NCBI RefSeq assembly: GCF_002077175.1
Contig: NZ_CP014943.1
Location: 4,774,001 to 4,838,000 of the forward strand
Reading direction: 5' to 3'
DNA length: 64,000 nucleotides
DNA from: Colwellia sp. PAMC 21821
Lineage (GTDB): Bacteria > Pseudomonadota > Gammaproteobacteria > Enterobacterales > Alteromonadaceae
The position numbers and the translations under genes are program-made. The notes beneath the pieces were generated by a model, which was given only the letters and a program-made list of their open reading frames with translations, made no database searches and was not told the origin of the DNA. Of the stretch, positions 59,025-64,000 are shown in pieces (positions within the stretch are counted from its first letter, which is position 1; every line of letters begins with the position of its first letter).

Positions 59025-59373
59025 CGAACTTAACTGGGGTGTCTGAATTTAGTTGACCAGGTCATTTCTTGGCTGAACATTTGAAATTGCTCTACAGTAA
59101 AAACACCATAACTTTTTAATGCAACTAATTTCAACAATGCATTATTACGAGTTGGATTATTGAACATCTCAGCAATTTTTGCATCTTCGTCTTGAATTAA
59201 GCCATATAGATCTAAGTAAGACTTATGCTCAGCCCCTTTTCTATTTTTAGCTAGCTCATCAACTTTAACAAATATTAATTCACAAGCTTTGGCCGTTAAA
59301 TCACTTAGTAGCTTTCGGAATAGTTTCCAATCTTTTTCAGGTACAGATGACATACTAGGCTCTCATTGAGTGC

Positions 59374-59463
59374 AAACGCCCCTTTAAGGGACTGATAATA
59401 GTTTGCTAATATTGTGAAGCGAAGCTAAACCGAACAAACTGTTAGCAGACCCGCTTTAAATTC
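59374..59463 (-). repeat. attC site 9
   Basis: AAACGCCCCTTTAAGGG, core GTTTGCTAATATTGTGAAGCG..GAACAAAC, right arm GACCCGCTTTAAATT. Confidence 0.78.
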
Positions 59464-59823
59464 TTATGTGCCAGATAAACACCAAACTGCAAATTCATTA
59501 CCACTAGGCTCGATAAAGTGAAATCGACTCCCTCCAGGAAATGAGAAAATTGGAGTCGAAATTTTACCACCAAATGATTCTACAGTAGCTTGAGCTTGCT
59601 CCAAGTCCTCAGTTAATAATACAAGCAAGGCAGAGCCATTTGAAACTAGCGAAGACAAATCCGATTTGTAGAAACCACCATCTAATCCTTCATCAGTAAA
59701 AGCAGTATAATCGGGACCGAAGTCAGTAAAGCTCCAACCAAATGCGTCCTCGAAGAACTTTTTTGTTTCGGGAATATTTTTGGCGGGTAATTCTACATAG
59801 TTTAACTTTAAATTTGTCGGCAT
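59464..59823 (-). CDS. Cassette: VOC family (glyoxalase-like) protein
   Basis: 119 residues in the vicinal-oxygen-chelate fold: LNYVELPAKNIPETKKFFEDAFGW and FHFIEPSGNEFAVW. Metal ligands would include the Glu of IEPSGNEF. Typical of small resistance or detoxification VOC proteins, a common cassette type; substrate unknown. AAAGGA precedes the start. Confidence 0.84.
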   Translation of the reverse strand: MPTNLKLNYVELPAKNIPETKKFFEDAFGWSFTDFGPDYTAFTDEGLDGGFYKSDLSSLVSNGSALLVLLTEDLEQAQATVESFGGKISTPIFSFPGGSRFHFIEPSGNEFAVWCLSGT

Positions 59824-59842
59824 AACGTAAATCCTTTTGGCA

Positions 59843-59938
59843 CTTAACGAGCATCATAATGAGATAAAAACTATTGGTTAAAATAAGCGACGCAGGAGCA
59901 AAACCAACTGTTTTTTGTCCCGTTTGAACAGCTTAACA
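59843..59938 (-). repeat. attC site 10
   Basis: CTTAACGAGCATCATAATGAG, core ATTGGTTAAAATAAGCGACGC..AAACCAAC, right end CAGCTTAAC. Confidence 0.8.
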
Positions 59939-60289
59939 CTACTTTTGTGCTTGCCTGTAAACCCTTAATTCGTTTAACAACCAATCCTGACTTTTCAATG
60001 GAGCGTTACTGCTGCAATGAATTTTATAATATTTACCCGACATTTTACTCTTAGTCGCAGAATACTTTATAAAGTCTTCTGTTGATTCGATATCTTCGGC
60101 GTAATATGCATACTTCTTGTTTATATGCTCTACAGCTTCTTTACCATTATGCATAGTGCCATTGCGCTCATACTTACATTCAGTAGATGCTACAAAGCTT
60201 AAAAGATGTTTAATTTCTTCTTGAGTCGAAGCGATAACATTTAAAGAAAATGCTGACAATAAAATTATGAATACTTTACTCAGATTCAA
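59939..60289 (-). CDS. Cassette: exported hypothetical protein
   Basis: 116 residues from a TTG start at 60289 (GGAG upstream), chosen because the longer frame would be read out of the attC. It then begins with a signal peptide (to VIA|ST), followed by a small domain with two cysteines (STECKYE, IHCSSN). Unknown function. Confidence 0.55.
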   Translation of the reverse strand: MNLSKVFIILLSAFSLNVIASTQEEIKHLLSFVASTECKYERNGTMHNGKEAVEHINKKYAYYAEDIESTEDFIKYSATKSKMSGKYYKIHCSSNAPLKSQDWLLNELRVYRQAQK

Positions 60290-60308
60290 GTGACGATCTC
60301 CAGTAGTG

Positions 60309-60399
60309 CTAACACTTACATAAGCGGGACATACGTTGGCTAAAATATTGAACAGAGTGAAAACAGCCAACTGTATTTTTCCGTTTGAAGTTGTTAGGT
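60309..60399 (-). repeat. attC site 11
   Basis: TAACACTTACATAAGCGGG, core GTTGGCTAAAATATTG..ACAGCCAAC, right end GTTAGGT, a perfect GTTRRRY core site. Confidence 0.85.
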
Positions 60400-60413
60400 A
60401 AATTTACACCATA

Positions 60414-60668
60414 TTATGATGTTGTCATATCCAAAACAAAAAACAATAGCGCTTCAAGAGAATTTTCCCAAAAGCCTTTTTTAGCATCGTTTTTTTGATA
60501 CTGCTTATCCAAACATTCCTTAAATAAATCATCACCCGATTTAGCGCCATTATTTTCAGTTTTATTGGCGACTTCGATGCAGTTATTAGTGTTAACGGAA
60601 TGACCAGATGTACAGCCAGATAAAGAGTTAGCGACCAACAGAACGAGTATTAATTTTTTCAAAAACAT
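60414..60668 (-). CDS. Cassette: small lipoprotein
   Basis: 84 residues with lipobox LSGC (Cys near 19). The rest is polar with a short hydrophobic stretch near the C-terminus. The ribosome site is weak. Unknown function. Confidence 0.55.
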   Translation of the reverse strand: MFLKKLILVLLVANSLSGCTSGHSVNTNNCIEVANKTENNGAKSGDDLFKECLDKQYQKNDAKKGFWENSLEALLFFVLDMTTS

Positions 60669-60786
60669 CCTATTTGACTCAAAACTTGAAATTTACCTAA
60701 CGATTTTTATAAATGGCGCACGTTTTTTTCGCGGCCAGTTAAGGCCCATTTTTGGCCGTAACGGTAATTAATAAACTTAGATACAT

Positions 60787-61068
60787 TTAATTTGAATACT
60801 TATTGTATAGCTTTTCACCAAAACACCACGAAAGTTTGCCATATAAAAAACCGGCTATTAGCCAAATACTAATTGAAAACACTATGTGACCGATAGTTTT
60901 TTCTGCTTCATACGGAACCCCAAAAATCATTGGAAATATACCGTTGACAACAAACATAAACAACGTCCAAAAAAGCACATGTGTTTTCCAAAAAGCTAAC
61001 TCTCCGCCTTCTCTTTGCTTAAACCACAAATCATGTTGAAATTTTGACCAATACCAAGGGTGTTTCAT
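60787..61068 (-). CDS. Cassette: membrane protein
   Basis: 93 residues with an aromatic N-terminus (HPWYWSKFQHDLWF) and two membrane helices. GGAG precedes the ATG by 10 bp. Between it and the lipoprotein gene (60669-60786) no standard attC is seen, only GGCC-rich inverted repeats. Unknown function. Confidence 0.55.
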   Translation of the reverse strand: MKHPWYWSKFQHDLWFKQREGGELAFWKTHVLFWTLFMFVVNGIFPMIFGVPYEAEKTIGHIVFSISIWLIAGFLYGKLSWCFGEKLYNKYSN

Positions 61069-61080
61069 TGTGTACCAACT

Positions 61081-61144
61081 CCATAATAAAAAGCTAAGTA
61101 TTGTTGACTAAAATTGTGTAGCGAAGCGTTGCCAGCAGTTAGGT
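61081..61144 (-). repeat. attC site 12 (short)
   Basis: Core GTTGACTAAAATTGTGTAGCG..GCCAGCA, right end GTTAGGT. The left arm is nearly absent, making it the shortest site. The neighbouring gene's stop lies inside GTTAGGT. Confidence 0.65.
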
Positions 61145-61522
61145 GTTTTGCTCGGCAGGCATGTTTTCCATTAACTTAGATAACCAATTACCTACTAACA
61201 GATTTGTTTTATAAATAGGAGTGAAGCTTGAGCTGGTTGGGGTGAGAAAAATTGTATTTTCGATTGAATTAACCACATAAGTAATTTTAATAAAATTCAA
61301 TTTAAAAGGTTTTGCAACACGAGAGTATTGAGATAGTTCGATATTCCTTATTGAGCTACGAGTAATACGATAATTTGATTTTTCACCAACGTATTCTAAG
61401 CCATCACTTGTAAGTGACAACTGCCCCTTATCTGCATATATATAAATATACTTTCCAAAAAATGTACCTTGGTGTTCCGGTGTAGATACATAACAAAATT
61501 GATTCTGAAATTCTTGTCCCAC
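61139..61522 (-). CDS. Cassette: hypothetical protein
   Basis: 127 residues from GTG 61522 (AAAGGAG upstream); the longer frame reads into attC 13 and is rejected. Beta-rich, hydrophilic, no membrane helix. The TAA (61139-61141) overlaps the attC core site. Unknown function. Confidence 0.55.
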   Translation of the reverse strand: MGQEFQNQFCYVSTPEHQGTFFGKYIYIYADKGQLSLTSDGLEYVGEKSNYRITRSSIRNIELSQYSRVAKPFKLNFIKITYVVNSIENTIFLTPTSSSFTPIYKTNLLVGNWLSKLMENMPAEQNT

Positions 61523-61549
61523 AAAATACTCCTTTATTAGTGAAAATAT

Positions 61550-61633
61550 CTTACGCCCAAATAACAAGTGGTCTAAAATAAGCGACGCAGGAGCAAAAAC
61601 CAACTGTTATTTGCCCTTTTGAGTGACTTCTTA
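61550..61633 (-). repeat. attC site 13
   Basis: CTTACGCCCAAATAAC, core GTGGTCTAAAATAAGCGACGC..AAACCAAC, right arm CTTTTGAGTGACTTCTTAC. Confidence 0.8.
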
Positions 61634-61644
61634 CACTCTTAATA

Positions 61645-61664
61645 CCATAATATATTATATATGG
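61645..61664 (+). promoter_or_regulatory. Promoter/operator region of parDE-like module
   Basis: CCATAATATATTATATATGG is a near-palindromic AT-rich stretch including a TATAAT-like hexamer, 21 bp before the antitoxin start. Such sites bind RHH antitoxins that autoregulate. Inference from position and symmetry. Confidence 0.4.
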
Positions 61665-61685
61665 GTACTAACAAGATTTTAAATT

Positions 61686-61925
61686 ATGGCTAAAAATACA
61701 AGTGTTACACTAGGTGATCATTTTGATCAGTTTATAAACCAACAACTTAAAACTGGTCGTTATGGCTCAGCCAGTGAAATTGTTAGAGCTGGATTAAGAG
61801 CTTTAGAAGATCAAGAAGCTAAGCGTTTGAATTTACGCAATATGCTAATTCAAGGCGAACAGAGCGGTGTTGCAGAATACAACTATGAAAGCTTATTGGT
61901 CGAACTAGATAAAGATAACCATTAA
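61686..61925 (+). CDS. parD: Cassette: ParD-like antitoxin
   Basis: 79 residues: ribbon-helix-helix (KNTSVTLGDHFDQFI, GRYGSASEIVRAGLRALE) and a C-terminal toxin-binding tail. It should neutralise the ParE-like toxin and repress its own promoter. Its stop overlaps the toxin start by one base (TAATG). Inverted relative to the array. Confidence 0.88.
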   Translation: MAKNTSVTLGDHFDQFINQQLKTGRYGSASEIVRAGLRALEDQEAKRLNLRNMLIQGEQSGVAEYNYESLLVELDKDNH

Positions 61926-62218
61926 TGAAGAAGTTTGTATTATCCTCAAAAGCTATAACAGACTTAATTAAAATAGCCAAATATACTCAAATAACATGGG
62001 GACTTTCTCAGCGGAATGATTATCTAAAAATTTTAGACAATACGTTTCATTTATTAGCTGATGAAGCCGAGCTAGGTATTAACTGTGATTATATTAGAGA
62101 AGGTTACAGCAAATACCCACAAGCTAGCCATGTGATTTATTACAAAGAATATAAAAACAACCAGATCTTTATAGTGCGAATATTGCATAAAAGTATGGAT
62201 ATTAACTCCGCACTCTAA
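61925..62218 (+). CDS. parE: Cassette: ParE-like toxin
   Basis: 97 residues of the RelE/ParE fold (LSSKAITDLIKIAKYTQITWG, AELGINCDYIREGYSKYPQASHVIYYK, IFIVRILHKSMD). ParE-type toxins act on gyrase. The stop is 6 bp before attC 14. With its antitoxin it is a typical integron-stabilising cassette. Confidence 0.87.
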   Translation: MKKFVLSSKAITDLIKIAKYTQITWGLSQRNDYLKILDNTFHLLADEAELGINCDYIREGYSKYPQASHVIYYKEYKNNQIFIVRILHKSMDINSAL

Positions 62219-62224
62219 GAAAAA

Positions 62225-62317
62225 TATAACGCTTTGCTAAGCGGCTAAAAATAGCTAGCTATAATAGCGAGGAACGAGCACAGCCAGCTATTTTTTTTGT
62301 CCGTTTAAGCAACTTAT
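62225..62317 (-). repeat. attC site 14
   Basis: TATAACGCTTTGCTAAGCGG, core AGCTAGCTATAATAGCGAGG..AGCCAGCT, right arm CCGTTTAAGCAACTTATG. The stop of the next gene is inside it. Confidence 0.85.
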
Positions 62318-62718
62318 GCTGTAATTGCGACACTGTATTCTTTAGTTTTCAATTTAACTATTTGGGGTTTACTTACACTAATTAATCCAAGTAAGTTAGT
62401 GGCTTTAACAAATATTAACATGGTACGTTTATCTTTGGTGTTCCAGCCGAAAACAACAAAATCCTTTCCAGCAAGAAAATTTTGGTTATGGTCTTTATAG
62501 TTTGCAATAGGTATTGTTGCATTTGGGTCTATTGACTCAGTTGCGGTTACATGAATAATTCCAAGACTACTCTTTATGACAACCTGATCCTTATGTCCCT
62601 CTGAATTAGTTTCATTTTCAACGACCTCAGCAACTTCCCCTAAGCCTATTAAGTGCTCAACCACTAAGTGAGCTAAACACTTTTTTCGTTGTTGAACCGA
62701 ATTACCCGTTATTCTCAT
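62314..62718 (-). CDS. Cassette: hypothetical protein
   Basis: 134 residues from ATG 62718 (AAGGAAG upstream; an ATG at 62736 lies at the attC edge). Begins RITGNSVQQRKKCLAHLVVE; mixed alpha-beta, no signal or membrane helix. The TAA overlaps attC 14. Family not recognised. Confidence 0.58.
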   Translation of the reverse strand: MRITGNSVQQRKKCLAHLVVEHLIGLGEVAEVVENETNSEGHKDQVVIKSSLGIIHVTATESIDPNATIPIANYKDHNQNFLAGKDFVVFGWNTKDKRTMLIFVKATNLLGLISVSKPQIVKLKTKEYSVAITA

Positions 62719-62734
62719 ATTTCTTCCTTGCGGC

Positions 62735-62830
62735 ATATCGCCTCACTAAGAGGCAAATAATAATTGGTTAAAATAAGCGACGAAGGAGCAAAAACCAACT
62801 GTTATTTGCCCTTTTGAGTGACTTGTTATG
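62735..62830 (-). repeat. attC site 15
   Basis: ATATCGCCTCACTAAGAGGC, core ATTGGTTAAAATAAGCGACG..AAACCAAC, right end GACTTGTTATG; the clearest VCR-like arm pair. Confidence 0.88.
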
Positions 62831-62885
62831 TTTATGAGACTACAATAGACCTAATTAAAGACCACTTTACAGTACTGAGTAATGT

Positions 62886-63134
62886 ATGACAACTAGAATA
62901 CTAACCGAAGCAGCAGCAAGTATTAGTGAATTAAAAGCTAACCCAATGAAAGTAGCACTAAGTGCAAATGGAGAGCCTATTGCTGTATTAAATAGAAATG
63001 AACCTGCTTTTTATTGCGTACCAGCAAAGACTTATGAATTTTTAATGGATCATGTTGAAGATTTAGAGTTATTGGCAATCGCCGAAAGCAGAAGAAATGA
63101 AACAACAATCAAGGTTAGTTTAAATGACCTATGA
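62886..63134 (+). CDS. Cassette: Phd/YefM (StbD)-like antitoxin
   Basis: 82 residues with the Phd/YefM pattern (AAASISELKANPMKVALSANGEPIAVLNRNEPAFYCVP) and a polar C-terminal tail. It overlaps the toxin gene by 11 bp. Opposite to the array orientation, 55 bp after attC 15. Confidence 0.88.
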   Translation: MTTRILTEAAASISELKANPMKVALSANGEPIAVLNRNEPAFYCVPAKTYEFLMDHVEDLELLAIAESRRNETTIKVSLNDL

Positions 63135-63411
63135 GCTTGAATTTAAAAAGTCAGCTCTAAAGGAATGGAAAAAGCTTGGAGCAACTGTCCAAACACAATT
63201 TAAAAAGAAATTAGCTGAAGTTATAGAAAACCCACACATTCAAAGTGCGAAGTTATCTGGGGCTAATGAATTATACAAAATTAAGTTAAAACAAGCAGGT
63301 TATCGTTTAGTCTACGAAGTAAACGATGAGATAATTACTGTTACCGTAATATCAGTTGGGAAAAGAGATAAAGGAAATGTTTACAAGGTTGCAATGCGCC
63401 GAGCCGATTAA
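63124..63411 (+). CDS. Cassette: RelE (StbE)-like toxin
   Basis: 95 residues of the RelE family: YELEFKKSALKEWKKLG, KLSGANELYKIKLKQAGYRLVYEV and the C-terminal VISVGKRDKGNVYKVA. RelE toxins cut mRNA on the ribosome. Paired with the Phd-like antitoxin; stop lies 7 bp before attC 16. Confidence 0.88.
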   Translation: MTYELEFKKSALKEWKKLGATVQTQFKKKLAEVIENPHIQSAKLSGANELYKIKLKQAGYRLVYEVNDEIITVTVISVGKRDKGNVYKVAMRRAD

Positions 63412-63418
63412 TAAACAT

Positions 63419-63516
63419 AAAACGCCCTGTTAAGGGGCTAAAAAATTGTTTGCTAAAATGTGTAGCGAAGCGAAACCGAGCAACTGTAATTGTCCCGCTT
63501 TAACAGCTTGTTGAAC
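63419..63516 (-). repeat. attC site 16
   Basis: AAAACGCCCTGTTAAGGGGC, core GTTTGCTAAAATGTGTAGCGAAG..GAGCAAC, right end GTTGAAC, an exact GTTRRRY box. Its last GAAC abuts the next element. Confidence 0.87.
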
Positions 63517-63556
63517 GAAGCCGCTCTGCGGCAGAGTAGCTTTGAAACTACCTTCC

Positions 63557-63603
63557 ATACTCAATAATAACATCGTCATTGTGACGGTGTGTTATTGGAG
63601 TAT
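63557..63603 (+). repeat. Long imperfect hairpin before recombinase gene
   Basis: ATACTCAATAATAACATCGTCA and its near inverse TGACGGTGTGTTATTGGAGTAT (about 20 paired bases) enclose three bases. The right arm includes the GGAG ribosome site, so folding could hide it. It may regulate translation or be a recombination or transposition end. Confidence 0.6.
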
Positions 63604-63609
63604 AACCTC

Positions 63610-64000
63610 ATGAATACATCACAAGAGCAACACTATAATTTTCTTTATGAACAACATCTTATCAACTTAAGACTGCAAGGTAAACGTCCTTCAACTATTG
63701 ATGCTTATGCCCGTGCTGTACGCCGTATAACAGCCTTTTTTGATAAGTCACCTGATACGTTAACAACGGCTGACTTAAAGCTGTATTTCAACAACCTCAT
63801 TCAAACCCATTCTTGGAGTACCATTAAACTTGACCGTAACGGTTTGCAATTCTTTTACCGCTATACGCTCAATAAACAATGGGAGTGGCTTTCTATCGTC
63901 AAGCCTCCTCAAGTAAAACGCATCCCCGATATTTTAACACCCAAGCAAGTGGATGATGTGATTAATCAAACCAAGCAACTTCGCTACCAAGTGTTTTTTA
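63610..64000 (+). CDS. Tyrosine recombinase/integrase, N-terminal part
   Basis: 130 codons before the window ends. It has the SAM-like core-binding domain (RPSTIDAYARAVRRITAFF, LKLYFNNLIQ, WSTIKLDRNGLQFFYRY) and the link to the catalytic domain (PDILTPKQVDDVI). This resembles the integrases that accompany IS91-family transposases more than IntI, whose N-terminal AYxxWI..FI signature is absent. Catalytic residues are outside the window. Confidence 0.8.
   Translation, partial: MNTSQEQHYNFLYEQHLINLRLQGKRPSTIDAYARAVRRITAFFDKSPDTLTTADLKLYFNNLIQTHSWSTIKLDRNGLQFFYRYTLNKQWEWLSIVKPPQVKRIPDILTPKQVDDVINQTKQLRYQVFF

Larger units (their letters stand above)
57793..59064 (+). mobile_element. IS3-family insertion sequence, complete
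   Basis: 1272 bp bounded by 36-bp imperfect inverted repeats (left TGACGTGGTC...CTCAGTTAAG, right end its inverse CTTAACTGGGG...GACCAGGTCA) and flanked by TTT on both sides, a 3-bp target duplication. It holds orfA and orfB with a frameshift signal and looks intact. Confidence 0.9.
57749..59353 (-). pseudogene. Cassette gene split by the IS3-family element
   Basis: The 5' part (59353-59065) reads SSVPEKDWKLFRKLLSDL to FQMFSQE, then enters the IS. Deleting the IS and one TTT copy joins it to 57789-57749 and completes the protein as TQDRVDSILELRC-stop, about 108 residues. The perfect join shows the gene was intact before insertion. Soluble, helical, unknown function; similar proteins are familiar in Vibrio-type cassettes by my recollection. 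Confidence 0.75.
51609..63516 (-). mobile_element. Chromosomal integron cassette array (partial)
   Basis: About 16 imperfect palindromes of 60-100 bp with a shared plan (left arm AACGCC..., core GTTGGCTAAAAT...AGCAAAA.CCAAC, right arm ...CTTGTTATG) separate mostly single genes. Minus-strand left arms (CATAACAAG...AAAAGGG) and right arms (CCCTTA..GGGCGTT) match Vibrio VCR arms in that orientation, so cassettes read leftward. Most genes agree. The integrase and attI should lie beyond the right edge. The array is interrupted by an IS3 element and by a recombinase-bearing element. Confidence 0.85.
63517..64000 (+). mobile_element. IS91-type element with tyrosine recombinase (left end, partial)
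   Basis: The attC pattern stops at GAAC (63513-63516), followed by a small hairpin (GCCGC TCT GCGGC, 63520-63532), a larger inverted repeat at 63557-63603 and a recombinase gene. IS91 elements favour GAAC/CAAG targets and have terminal hairpins. The transposase itself would lie outside the window, so this is inference. Confidence 0.45.

Noticed and set aside
60290..60370. 27-residue N-terminal extension of the exported cassette protein
   Set aside because: It is translated from the attC sequence; a TTG with GGAG upstream and a signal peptide gives a better start.
63610..64000. Reading the terminal recombinase gene as the integron integrase IntI
   Set aside because: Position and direction fit, but the N-terminal domain lacks the IntI signature and resembles IS91-associated integrases; no attI-like sequence is seen upstream.

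Overview
The window is low-GC DNA from a marine gammaproteobacterium, most likely of the order Alteromonadales and close to Colwellia or Thalassotalea. That placement is inferred from gene content and order (yffB-dapE, gcvR-bcp, bepA-arsC-DUF2069, hda-DUF2066-purM-purN-DUF3108, yafJ near fadE), AT-rich intergenic DNA, a PEP-CTERM protein and MITE-like repeats of a style common in that group. No rRNA, tRNA or CRISPR array was recognised.

The first 50 kb is mainly a housekeeping chromosome. 0-9 kb: YciI, an LprI-like protein, a Kelch lipoprotein, a GAF protein, a SulA-like division inhibitor under a near-perfect LexA box, YchJ, an RstAB-type two-component system and an MFS transporter. 10-17 kb: xthA, rlmA, yfbV, a 900-bp gene-free stretch with two strong palindromes, an ACT protein, yffB-dapE, an M15 peptidase and bamC. 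18-25 kb: a CDGSH protein, an ArsM-type methyltransferase with its MerR regulator, gcvR-bcp, cobA, a PerM-type permease and a TusA-like protein. 25-35 kb: bepA-arsC-DUF2069, a large lipoprotein with an HELAH motif, and hda-DUF2066 divergent from purM-purN-DUF3108. 35-46 kb: a YafJ-type amidotransferase, fadE behind a FadR-type operator, a Tas-type aldo-keto reductase, a second acyl-CoA dehydrogenase and metY. 46-50.5 kb: a CPXCG protein, a REP-associated Y1 transposase beside short GTGTCC-containing repeats, a cystine symporter and an exported MsrA.

Three housekeeping or small genes are broken as read: purM and metY each lack one base, and a small membrane-protein gene at 43 kb has an in-frame TAA. 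The two frameshifts may be sequencing errors.

From about 51.6 kb to 63.5 kb the sequence becomes a chromosomal-integron cassette array: about 16 attC sites of roughly 60-100 bp separate mostly one-gene cassettes. By comparison with Vibrio VCR arms the attC sites read on the minus strand, as do most cassette genes, so the integrase and attI should lie beyond the right edge. Cassettes encode small membrane proteins, a PhzF-like isomerase, a DUF1801 protein, an MBL-fold lipoprotein, a VOC protein and many unknowns. Two toxin-antitoxin modules (ParDE-like, Phd/RelE-like) and a PEP-CTERM protein are inverted relative to the array. A complete IS3-family element with a 3-bp target duplication has split one cassette gene, which can be rebuilt in silico. 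At the right edge a tyrosine-recombinase gene of the kind associated with IS91 elements begins just beyond the GAAC end of the last attC, so the array appears to be interrupted there by a second mobile element.
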